Source: Firmicutes bacterium UBA1426 (GTDB lineage Bacteria; Bacillota; Clostridia; Peptostreptococcales; Anaerovoracaceae). From it: DNA of 17,430 nt. Positions 1-6,810 of this stretch are shown here, one piece after another. Position 1 is the first letter of the stretch; each line of letters begins with the position of its first letter. The position numbers were made by a program, and so were the translations under genes. Location: positions 233-17,662 of the forward strand of contig DCUA01000190.1 in the NCBI GenBank assembly GCA_002329675.1. Reading direction: 5' to 3'. A model generated the notes under the pieces. It had not been told where the DNA came from and did no database searches. It saw only the letters and a list, made by a program, of their open reading frames with translations.

Positions 1-69
1 CTTCGGATAGTTCTCAGTCAGCGGGTAGAGTCGTGTAGCATACCCTGCTGCCAAAATGATACACTTCAT
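1..69 (-). CDS. Sugar-1-phosphate nucleotidyltransferase, N-terminal fragment (cut by window edge)
   Basis: Only the first 23 codons are in the window. They begin with ATG and read MKCIILAAG followed by YATRLYPLTENYPK. This is the glycine-rich nucleotide-binding signature (LAAG-x-x-TRL-x-P-LT-x-x-x-PK) of NTP_transferase enzymes, the RmlA/GalU-type nucleotidyltransferases that join a sugar-1-phosphate to an NTP. The start ATG overlaps the stop of the upstream kinase gene as ATGA, which implies translational coupling. Directly after a galacturonokinase-type kinase, the natural inference is conversion of the kinase product, galacturonate-1-phosphate, into a UDP-sugar. Neither the nucleotide nor the sugar can be read from this fragment. 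Family call is strong; substrate is inference. Confidence 0.85.
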   Translation of the reverse strand, partial: MKCIILAAGYATRLYPLTENYPK

Positions 70-1232
70 AGTTTCACCCCATCTGCCGAATCACACAGTG
101 CACCGAGGTATTTACCTTTAAGCGCAGGATAGATCTTCAGGTACTTCTCTTCGACAGTTCTCAGCACATCCTCTGCCTTATCTGGATCAACAAGTGCCAT
201 GCAACAACCCTTGAACCCCGCACCAGAGAATCGCCCGCCGTAGATTCCTTCGGCTTCGGTCATAATGTTGTAGAGAGTAATTAACTCCGGGCAACCACAC
301 TCATAGTTTTCTATAGAGCTGCGTCCGCTTTCAAAAATCAGCTTCCCGTAGGTCTCGAGGTCGCCTTTTCTCCAAACCTCCGCGCCTTCTTCAGCGCGAC
401 GGTACTCAGAGAAATAATGCTCTGCACGTTTGCGGAAGTTCTCCGGAAGCAGATGCTTATACTGTTCAAATACCGGTGTGGGAACATCCCGTAATCTTGT
501 ATCAGCAAACTTGCCATACTCCAACCCGGCATGAGCAAGAAGGCTGTACGCTGCTGCTTTACACTCATCCTGACGGAGGTTATAGGCAGAAGTGGCGAGT
601 GAACGCTCTAATCCGCTGAAGAATACCGCAATTTTGAACTTTGGCCCTGTCCACGGGATAAGCTGGTAGCTGTCATCCGCACAGTCCAAGTACAAGAGCT
701 GATCTTTCTGGCACAACACTTCACAGCTCTGGTCCAGCTTTCCGCAGTTTACGCCGACATACTTATTCTCGGCTGCCTTAGCCATCATGATGGTCTCCCA
801 TGGATCGAGGTTTATCCTGTTGACTTTGGCCAACGCAGACATAAAGGCGATGATCACCGCCGCAGAGGAAGACAACCCTCCAATCGGTAGCGTACCCTCG
901 ATCACAGCAGAAATGCCATAGCGCAATGGGTACTTCTCCTGCAGCATCTTTGCAGCACCACGCATGTGATCCGCCCAGTCGCCCACCTTCTCATCCGGAA
1001 TTGAATTTACATGGAACTGCGCCCGTTTCGGGAAGTTTAGGCTCTGCAATTCCACAACACCATTCTCTTTCCGGCTATATGCGATATGGATGCCTTTATC
1101 AATGGCGAGCCCATTGATCTTTCCCCACTGATGATCTATATGTGCTCCAAGAGGAGAAATCCTATAGGGGCAGAAAGCTATGGCTTCCGGGGATCTTCCA
1201 TAGGTCTCGAAGTATATTTCTTCACATCTCAC
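66..1232 (-). CDS. GHMP kinase, galacturonokinase-type
   Basis: This 388-residue GHMP kinase would phosphorylate a free sugar at C1 with ATP in the cytoplasm. The N-terminal sugar-binding signature is CPYRISPLGAHIDHQ (residues 21-35). Galactokinase normally has GRVNLIGEHTDY there, and the PYRI-PLGAHIDHQ form is what I recall from plant galacturonokinase. The ATP loop is PIGGLSSSAA (116-125), the catalytic-Asp segment is CGKLDQSC (163-170), and the C-terminal glycine motif is GGRFSGAGFKGCC (332-344). Length suits the galactokinase family. The start is GTG at 1232, because an in-frame TGA lies immediately upstream; its ribosome site is weak. It sits 49 bases after a UDP-glucuronate 4-epimerase gene and overlaps the next gene (a nucleotidyltransferase) by four bases. 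GHMP kinase is certain; galacturonate as substrate is likely but unproven, with galactose or another uronate as alternatives. Confidence 0.87.
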   Translation of the reverse strand: MRCEEIYFETYGRSPEAIAFCPYRISPLGAHIDHQWGKINGLAIDKGIHIAYSRKENGVVELQSLNFPKRAQFHVNSIPDEKVGDWADHMRGAAKMLQEKYPLRYGISAVIEGTLPIGGLSSSAAVIIAFMSALAKVNRINLDPWETIMMAKAAENKYVGVNCGKLDQSCEVLCQKDQLLYLDCADDSYQLIPWTGPKFKIAVFFSGLERSLATSAYNLRQDECKAAAYSLLAHAGLEYGKFADTRLRDVPTPVFEQYKHLLPENFRKRAEHYFSEYRRAEEGAEVWRKGDLETYGKLIFESGRSSIENYECGCPELITLYNIMTEAEGIYGGRFSGAGFKGCCMALVDPDKAEDVLRTVEEKYLKIYPALKGKYLGALCDSADGVKL

Positions 1233-1281
1233 TCAATTTCTCTTTTCTCAGGCAATCTTGTGCCTGTCGTCCAAGCGCTTT

Positions 1282-2352
1282 TCAGCAGCCGTAATATTCC
1301 TTGTACCATTCGCAGAAGGCTCTTAGGCCGGTGCGTATGTCAATGGTAGGAGTGAATCCGTAATCACGCTCAAGAGCTTCAGATTCCGCATAAGTGATTG
1401 GTACATCGCCAGCTTGCATGCCGACGAGTTCCCGGTGCCCCTCGAAATCGTAATCAGCCGGGAGAACACCGGCGCGAACCAGTTCCTCCTGCAGAGTGCT
1501 TATATAGTCGAGCAGATTCTCCGGCTGTCCGCCGCCGATGTTATACACGGCATAGGGCGGGATCGGTAGACCGTCAGAACCAGTAGCTTTCTCAGGAGCG
1601 CCCTGCATCACGCGATAAACGCCCTCGACAATATCGTCGATATAGGTGAAGTCCCGCTTCATGTCGCCGTAGTTGAAGATTTGGATCTTCTCGCCCTTAG
1701 CGAGCTTCTTCGTCGCGGAGTAGTAGAACATGTCCGGACGACCAGCAGGACCGTAAACGGTGAAGAAGCGGAGGCCGGTGGAAGGGATGTTATAAAGCTT
1801 GGAGTAGGCATGCGCCAGAAGCTCATCGCTCTTCTTGGTAGCTGCGTAAAGGCTTACCGGGTTATCCACCTTGTCATCCGTGGAGAACGGTACCTTCTTA
1901 TTACCGCCGTAGACGGAGCTGGATGATGCATAGACGAGGTGTTCGACAGGATTGTGGCGACAAGCCTCCAGCAGATTATAGAAGCCGATAATGTTTGATT
2001 CGATGTAAACATCTGGGTGGTCGATGGAATAGCGGACTCCGGCTTGGGCTGCGAGGTTGACAACGATGTCAGGCCTGTACTCAGCAAACAAGCGATCCAC
2101 AAGCTCTTTATCACCGATGGAACCTTTAATAAAGATGTGGTTGACTTGGGATGTAGCCGCAGTTTCGTTGATAAGAGCCAAACGGTATTCCTTGAGCTGT
2201 GGATCATAGTAATCGTTCATATTGTCGAGAGAGACTACTGTTCCGCCGGTGAGGGTTGAAAGCAGGCGAATGACAAGATTGGCTCCAATAAAACCAGGAG
2301 AGCCTGTCACGAGGATGGTTTTATTGTTGAGATTGATGGGTTGTTTGGACAT
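1282..2352 (-). CDS. UDP-glucuronate 4-epimerase-like extended SDR (CapI/LpsL type)
   Basis: This 356-residue NAD-dependent epimerase is predicted to interconvert UDP-glucuronate and UDP-galacturonate. The Rossmann motif is GSPGFIG (17-23), a variant of the usual GxxGxxG. Catalytic elements are SSSSVYG (143-149) and Tyr169-x-x-x-Lys173. RFFTVYGPAGRPDM (195-208) and the C-terminal QAGDVPITYA followed by a GL-x-x-F-x-x-WY ending are typical of the UDP-GlcA epimerase clade. The ATG follows an AGGAAAGGTGA ribosome site that directly abuts the U-tract of a strong terminator hairpin, so translation depends on readthrough or on a promoter inside the gap. With the downstream kinase and nucleotidyltransferase it forms a uronate-nucleotide module. 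A related UDP-hexose epimerase is the main alternative. Confidence 0.88.
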   Translation of the reverse strand: MSKQPINLNNKTILVTGSPGFIGANLVIRLLSTLTGGTVVSLDNMNDYYDPQLKEYRLALINETAATSQVNHIFIKGSIGDKELVDRLFAEYRPDIVVNLAAQAGVRYSIDHPDVYIESNIIGFYNLLEACRHNPVEHLVYASSSSVYGGNKKVPFSTDDKVDNPVSLYAATKKSDELLAHAYSKLYNIPSTGLRFFTVYGPAGRPDMFYYSATKKLAKGEKIQIFNYGDMKRDFTYIDDIVEGVYRVMQGAPEKATGSDGLPIPPYAVYNIGGGQPENLLDYISTLQEELVRAGVLPADYDFEGHRELVGMQAGDVPITYAESEALERDYGFTPTIDIRTGLRAFCEWYKEYYGC

Positions 2353-2370
2353 GAAATGTAATCACCTTTC

Positions 2371-2428
2371 CTAAAAAAGAATCCTGACCTCTGTGGTATC
2401 CGCAGTCGGGTTTCACAGAAGTCAGGAT
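2371..2428 (-). terminator. Strong intrinsic terminator, possible attenuator, between neuB-type gene and epimerase
   Basis: On the minus strand ATCCTGACTTCTGTG (2428-2414) pairs with CACAGAGGTCAGGAT (2395-2381). This gives 15 pairs with one U-G wobble, an 18-base loop, and then TCTTTTTT. The plus strand has no T-run after the hairpin, so it works for the minus strand only. It begins 38 bases after the NeuB-family stop. Only about 20 bases separate the U-tract from the epimerase ATG, and these hold its ribosome site. There is no room for a promoter downstream of it, which is why an attenuator or partial terminator is plausible. Confidence 0.85.
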
Positions 2429-2466
2429 ACTCACCTATTCATTATGCGTCTGTATGTCTGAAACAA

Positions 2467-3510
2467 TCACACCATATCCCAAGTTAGGATAGTATCTTCA
2501 GCAAGATCCGCTTTCACCGACCTTCCTACAACGATGTCAGTATACACAGGAGAGATGCCCGTTCCTGGACGCTTAGGCATCAGATCTTCTTTTGTTATTA
2601 CTTCACCAGCCTTCATGTCACGAGTAAGCACCAGTGAGCGACGTGCTTCGCGGCGTGGAACAAGTTCACAATCCAATACAGTCTTCTCTCCACTACCGAG
2701 CACCGTGTCAATCCAGTGGAAATTATTTATAGCCTTAACAAAGTCTTCCGGTTCACCTGCATGATAATGGTCATTCCCCGGCAAAGTCTTATCAAGAGTG
2801 AAATGCTTTTCAATGACAGTTGCTCCAAGCATATAAGCAACAGCCAATGTCATCATCGTATCGTCTGGAGCTACGTGATCACTAAAACCGACTTTTACAT
2901 CCGGGAAATCCCTTCTAAGAGTGTCAATGATTAAAAGGTTTGCATTCTTCGGGTCAGTTGGATAGGACAACACGCAGTGCAGGATAGTAATATCTTTGCA
3001 TCCAACTTCCTTCAATGCCCTGACTGCTTCATCAACTTCCGAAAGGTATGCTGCCCCAACAGATATCACGACGGGCTTTCCCTTAGCACCGATATGACGA
3101 ATGAACGGAAGGTTGGAAAGGTCAGACGAAGAGATTTTATAGAAATCTACCATCGGTTCAAGATAATCGGCAGATGCATAATCAAATGGAGTAGAGGTGA
3201 AATCCATGCCTTTTGCATGGGTATAATCGCAAAGCTCACGATACTCTGCTTCCCCGAAATGGTCGAATTTCTGGAAGAGCTCGTACTGTGTCTTTGTTGC
3301 TTCTTTCGTTGTATCCCAATATGCCGGAGAGTTTTTCGACACGATCGTGCCCGCCTTGTATGACTGGAACTTCGCACAGTCGATCCCCGCCTCTGCCGCT
3401 CTGTCGATATAAAGTTTTGCAGCTTCCAATGGGCTAATCCCCATAACCCTTGCGGTATCATAGAAATTAACGCCCATCTCAGCGATGATGTAAGGAACAG
3501 TTTTTCTCAT
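2467..3510 (-). CDS. neuB: N-acetylneuraminate synthase family protein (NeuB/LegI/PseI)
   Basis: The enzyme condenses phosphoenolpyruvate with a six-carbon amino sugar to give a nine-carbon nonulosonic acid. The start chosen is the ATG at 3510, giving 347 residues. The ribosome site GGAGGAG then lies 8 bases upstream, whereas longer in-frame starts (3516, 3528) are too close to it or overlap it. Visible family motifs are IAEMGVNF (9-16), AKFQSYK (46-52), YKISSSDLSN (124-133), LHCVLSYPT (177-185), GFSDHV (208-213) and VIEKHFTLDK (232-241). The two metal-binding histidines are His212 and His236. A C-terminal SAF (antifreeze-like) domain covers roughly 290-347. Sialic, legionaminic and pseudaminic acid synthases share these motifs, so the exact product is open. 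It follows the CMP-synthetase/PseG fusion gene by 25 bases and is the last gene before the terminator. Confidence 0.92.
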   Translation of the reverse strand: MRKTVPYIIAEMGVNFYDTARVMGISPLEAAKLYIDRAAEAGIDCAKFQSYKAGTIVSKNSPAYWDTTKEATKTQYELFQKFDHFGEAEYRELCDYTHAKGMDFTSTPFDYASADYLEPMVDFYKISSSDLSNLPFIRHIGAKGKPVVISVGAAYLSEVDEAVRALKEVGCKDITILHCVLSYPTDPKNANLLIIDTLRRDFPDVKVGFSDHVAPDDTMMTLAVAYMLGATVIEKHFTLDKTLPGNDHYHAGEPEDFVKAINNFHWIDTVLGSGEKTVLDCELVPRREARRSLVLTRDMKAGEVITKEDLMPKRPGTGISPVYTDIVVGRSVKADLAEDTILTWDMV

Positions 3511-3535
3511 GGTCATTTCTCCTCCCATTATTAAA

Positions 3536-5143
3536 TCAAAGGTTATTGATCATTCCCATAACACGCTTTCTTCCACCACGCAAATCATGGCTAAGGAGCA
3601 TGTCCTGGAAATGCTGTCGGCTTTTCTTCGACATTCCAAGGTACATCCTGAGATTGCTCTCAATAATCTCGTCTGCCGGATTCAGCCCTATATATGTAAA
3701 ACCATTCTCATTGCATACAAAACCATGCTTTTCTTCACGTTGATTCTGCGCCATTGCGATAGATGGAATACCCAGAATTGCCAGCTCATATGCTGTACGC
3801 CCTCGTGAAGTTATAGCTATATCGGCTTTACTCATTAATTCCGGCATGTTCTTGACGTCATACAATACGGTAATATTTTCGAACTTGTTATATTCAAGCA
3901 GCTTCTCCACATTCAGTTTTGCCCGGCCTAGGACAATCGTAAAATGATATGCACGGTAATCCTCGCCCGAAACAATAGCAAGTAACCTGTCCGAATAATT
4001 TTGTGGGTCGGCACCACCAAAAGAAACGAATACTTCCTTTACTTTGTCCTTAATGGAAATCGGCTCATAGAACATGAACAGCTTATTTGCAATATAATAC
4101 TTCTCGCCAGCTCTAACCTGTGGCAAAGTCTCCCCCCCATACAGGGAGTTAATCACAAGATCCGCTTTAAAAATGCCCTCTCCGTCATCCTCAAAATTGA
4201 TAATTTTAGCTTTTGGCAGACTTGTTTTTAGCGCAATCATGTAGTCAATCGAGGTAGTAAGAATATCGTTGATGAAGATATCATATCCGATATCCTTAAT
4301 TCTTTGGAGCAGCTCTCCTATCCCATTAACCGGTATCAGATTGTGCGTTGTAGTGCCAAACACACTCCTGTCGGTCTGGTTAATATCGTAGTAAATGTCA
4401 GGTTCAGTATAGAATTCGTCTGCAAGCTCCAGCGACCTGTAAATATGACCAACCCCGCGCGTATTATTCCCGTTCACATAGATGGCAACCTTCTTGCGGG
4501 ACATGATATTTTCTGCTTGCTGGAGATCATAAAAAGTATGGATTTCCAGTGCTTCTTCCCAACTCGTTTCAAAGATATCCGTCTTTTCGCCATACACAGC
4601 AGGCTGACCACTTCTAATTGCGGACATCTTACGAATTAAGAATGCACCGCTTTCAACAAAATGGTCAGGAAGATAATTGCGGTTGACCCGTTCAGTAAAC
4701 AGAGGAACCAGCTTACCCGCTTCATCCCTTGTCCATGCCAGCTCCGGGTCGTTTACAACAGAGATCAGGTTATCCAGATCTCGTTCTACTGCATAATTGA
4801 TAGCTTCATTTAATGTTTCGACTTTCAGCAGAGGGGATGTGGGCTGAAGCATCACCACATAATCTGCATCACTGTCCTGGACGGCGTCACAAATAATCGT
4901 GTCCAGAGTTACAGTATCAGCAGTAAGAGAGGCATCGCGTTCTCTGACCTTTGCCCCCATCTGCCCTGCGATGATCATAACTTCCGTTGAATCGGTTGTT
5001 ACAATGACCTCGCTAATAAGTTCAGATTTCTTTGCTGTGTGAATCGCATAATAAACCAGAGGCTTTCCATTTACAAAACGCAGGTTGCGATTCGGAATTC
5101 TTTTAGATTCCGCTCTTGCGGGTACCACTGCAACAACTTTCAT
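3536..5143 (-). CDS. Fused CMP-nonulosonate cytidylyltransferase and PseG-like domain
   Basis: This 535-residue two-domain protein starts with a NeuA/PseF/LegF-type cytidylyltransferase (about 1-214). Its CTP-binding segment is PARAESKRIPNRN (8-20), and LQPTSPL (99-105) is characteristic. It should attach CMP to the nonulosonic acid made by the adjacent synthase. From about residue 216 a PseG-like, MurG-related GT-B domain begins with GVGHIYRSLELA (230-241), where His233 matches the catalytic His of PseG (GxGHxxR). It continues with SFGGADP (374-380) and SRGRTAYELAILGIPS (446-461). PseG removes UDP from the sugar-nucleotide precursor before condensation, so the fusion would join the steps before and after NeuB. 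The ATG has only a modest GGAG site ten bases upstream, and that site can be sequestered in a hairpin. Both families are clear; the exact sugar is not. Confidence 0.9.
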   Translation of the reverse strand: MKVVAVVPARAESKRIPNRNLRFVNGKPLVYYAIHTAKKSELISEVIVTTDSTEVMIIAGQMGAKVRERDASLTADTVTLDTIICDAVQDSDADYVVMLQPTSPLLKVETLNEAINYAVERDLDNLISVVNDPELAWTRDEAGKLVPLFTERVNRNYLPDHFVESGAFLIRKMSAIRSGQPAVYGEKTDIFETSWEEALEIHTFYDLQQAENIMSRKKVAIYVNGNNTRGVGHIYRSLELADEFYTEPDIYYDINQTDRSVFGTTTHNLIPVNGIGELLQRIKDIGYDIFINDILTTSIDYMIALKTSLPKAKIINFEDDGEGIFKADLVINSLYGGETLPQVRAGEKYYIANKLFMFYEPISIKDKVKEVFVSFGGADPQNYSDRLLAIVSGEDYRAYHFTIVLGRAKLNVEKLLEYNKFENITVLYDVKNMPELMSKADIAITSRGRTAYELAILGIPSIAMAQNQREEKHGFVCNENGFTYIGLNPADEIIESNLRMYLGMSKKSRQHFQDMLLSHDLRGGRKRVMGMINNL

Positions 5144-5153
5144 TACACTAACA

Positions 5154-5197
5154 CTCCATCATAGAATGGAGGATGCCCGTAGGCCTGAGCATCCTCC
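5154..5197 (-). promoter_or_regulatory. Two mutually exclusive hairpins before the cytidylyltransferase/PseG gene
   Basis: On the minus strand GGAGGATGC (5197-5189) pairs perfectly with GCATCCTCC (5176-5168) across a 12-base loop. The end of that second arm overlaps CTCCAT (5171-5166). CTCCAT can instead pair perfectly with ATGGAG (5159-5154) across a 6-base loop. The GGAG in this last arm is the only ribosome-site candidate for the gene starting at 5143. The first hairpin would leave the site free and the second would hide it. No U-tract follows, so this is not a terminator. The pairings are read directly; a regulatory role is inference. Confidence 0.45.
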
Positions 5198-5205
5198 GTT
5201 TACAC

Positions 5206-5976
5206 TTACCAAGCGGTCTGACCGCCATCGACCATGATATTTTCACCAGTGATATACTTAGAGGCCTTCGAGGCAAGGAAAATCATCACTCCAACCAGGT
5301 CATCCGGATAACCTATACGGCCGAGCATGGTCTTATCCTGAAGCCGTTTCAGAAAAACCTCATTCTCCTGTACATTGGCATGCGGATAGGAACCGGGGCT
5401 GACGCTGTTCGCACGGATACCATACTTTGCAAGATATGCGGCGCAGAATTTAGTCAGCTCAACCGTAGCAGCCTTGCCCGCTCCGTAGTTTGGTGTACTG
5501 CTGAACGGCGTGTCAAAGTAGGTGCGGGGATCCGGAGCGCCGACTGCATAAAGAGAGCCGATGTTAATAATGCTGCCGGCATCGCTGTTCTTCATGTAAG
5601 GAATCGTCTCCCGAATAGTACGGAAGGTATATCCTACAGTGCCATCAATGCCTTTCGCCCAGTACGCATCGTCCATATTTTCCACATCATTGAGAACCCC
5701 GGCACCAAGATTAGCAGCCATGGTGATAAGAATATCAATAGTTTCATTCTCCCCAGCAGCTTCCTTAAGCACTGCCTTGATATTCTCCGTGTCTCCAAGG
5801 TCGCATTTCAGGTATTTTACATTGATGCCTTCAATCTCATTAATAATCCAGTCCACTACCACAACATCAGCGCCAAAATCTGCAAGACCTTTTACGATCT
5901 CCCTGCCAAGATAACCACAGCCGCCTGTAACAACTGCTTTTCTTCCCTTAAGGGAAAACAAATCTGCGTAACTCAT
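5206..5976 (-). CDS. Short-chain dehydrogenase/reductase, PtmA-like context
   Basis: This classical SDR has 256 residues, normal for the family, and is probably a cytoplasmic NAD(P)-dependent oxidoreductase. The cofactor motif is TGGCGYLG (17-24). The usual NNAG segment appears as TMAANLGAG (85-93). Catalytic residues are Ser141 with Tyr164-x-x-x-Lys168 (YGAGK), and the C-terminus VDGGQTAW is typical. A long insertion (about 145-162) precedes the catalytic Tyr, as in SDRs found in flagellin-glycan and nonulosonate loci such as Campylobacter ptmA. The ATG has a good AGAGGAG site six bases upstream, 12 bases after the SpsF-like gene's stop. Position within the nonulosonate block suggests it oxidises or reduces a precursor or the sugar itself. 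Its substrate cannot be read from the sequence. Confidence 0.85.
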   Translation of the reverse strand: MSYADLFSLKGRKAVVTGGCGYLGREIVKGLADFGADVVVVDWIINEIEGINVKYLKCDLGDTENIKAVLKEAAGENETIDILITMAANLGAGVLNDVENMDDAYWAKGIDGTVGYTFRTIRETIPYMKNSDAGSIINIGSLYAVGAPDPRTYFDTPFSSTPNYGAGKAATVELTKFCAAYLAKYGIRANSVSPGSYPHANVQENEVFLKRLQDKTMLGRIGYPDDLVGVMIFLASKASKYITGENIMVDGGQTAW

Positions 5977-5988
5977 CTTTTACTCCTC

Positions 5989-6744
5989 TTAATTAACAAT
6001 TTTATCCTCAGCAAGGGACTTCAATAGCCCCTCATTACGGATATACCTTTGATTTAGTTCCCTGATCTCGGGATGTTCCTGGAGGAAATCATATATATCC
6101 TCCATGGAGAAATCTGTTCTGGGTGCAAAGTGACGGTACACCGCCCTGATCAGTTCAAGATCTTCCGGTTCATCCAGTGTCCAGCGCTCATTTTTGAGGT
6201 TGCCCAGTTTGCATTCATAATTCTGGAGCTTATAGATTTCAGGATGGTTTTTTACATAAAGGGTTACATGCTCACGCTCCGAAGCAAGATGTGCATTCTG
6301 CCACATCTCCTCAAGGGCAGCGAAACGGATTATTTCCAAATCCTCGCCATCCGGGAATGTCTCTGTATATGAGCAGAGATCATCTGAGGTCTCATCCAGT
6401 TCCTCAATTGCTTCATCCAGAATCCGCCAGTCAAACAGCGGGCAATCTGCCGTAAGCCGGATCACATACTCCGGACGGATCAGTTTTGCTGCCTGATAGT
6501 ATCGGTCAAGAACATCATCACTGCTGCCTACGAATACCCGGTATCCAAGTGTGGAAACCAATTTTACAATCGGCAAATCTTCCGGGTTTATGGTTGTTGC
6601 CACCATAATCTCATCGATCTTTGTAGACTTTGACACGCGGTTCAGCATCTGCTCGATAGCGGGTTTCCCCTCTATGTCTTTCAGAACTTTTGCTGGCAAA
6701 CGTGTGGAGCCACATCTGGCCTGTATGATTACTAAGAATTTCAT
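5989..6744 (-). CDS. SpsF-like cytidylyltransferase family protein
   Basis: This 251-residue nucleotidyltransferase of the SpsF type is related to CMP-Kdo and CMP-NeuAc synthetases. Visible signatures are IIQARCGSTRLPAKVL (6-21), RLTADCPLFDW (96-106), SEREHVTLY (155-163) and RWTLDEPEDLELI (187-199). The ATG at 6744 is preceded by AAAGGAG with a five-base spacer. The open frame extends 18 codons further upstream to 6798, but that extension is Cys-rich, unlike the family, and carries no better ribosome site. It lies between the DegT aminotransferase gene and the SDR gene. It is a second cytidylyltransferase in a cluster that already has a CMP-nonulosonate synthetase domain, so it probably activates a different sugar, perhaps an early hexosamine intermediate. 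That role is inference. Confidence 0.87.
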   Translation of the reverse strand: MKFLVIIQARCGSTRLPAKVLKDIEGKPAIEQMLNRVSKSTKIDEIMVATTINPEDLPIVKLVSTLGYRVFVGSSDDVLDRYYQAAKLIRPEYVIRLTADCPLFDWRILDEAIEELDETSDDLCSYTETFPDGEDLEIIRFAALEEMWQNAHLASEREHVTLYVKNHPEIYKLQNYECKLGNLKNERWTLDEPEDLELIRAVYRHFAPRTDFSMEDIYDFLQEHPEIRELNQRYIRNEGLLKSLAEDKIVN

Positions 6745-6810
6745 GGTTTCTCCTTTATCGGATATGCTGAAGAGATGCAGACAGCACCCCTCCAGCACAT
6801 CTGAATTTTC

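Noticed and set aside
5173..6027. 284-codon open frame on the plus strand
   Set aside because: It lies entirely antisense to the SDR gene and the end of the SpsF-like gene, whose motifs are unmistakable. The plus-strand product shows no recognisable domain. It is a shadow frame.
6745..6798. 18-codon N-terminal extension of the SpsF-like protein
   Set aside because: Family members begin right at the MKFLVIIQAR strand, and AAAGGAG sits five bases before the ATG at 6744. The extension is probably untranslated.
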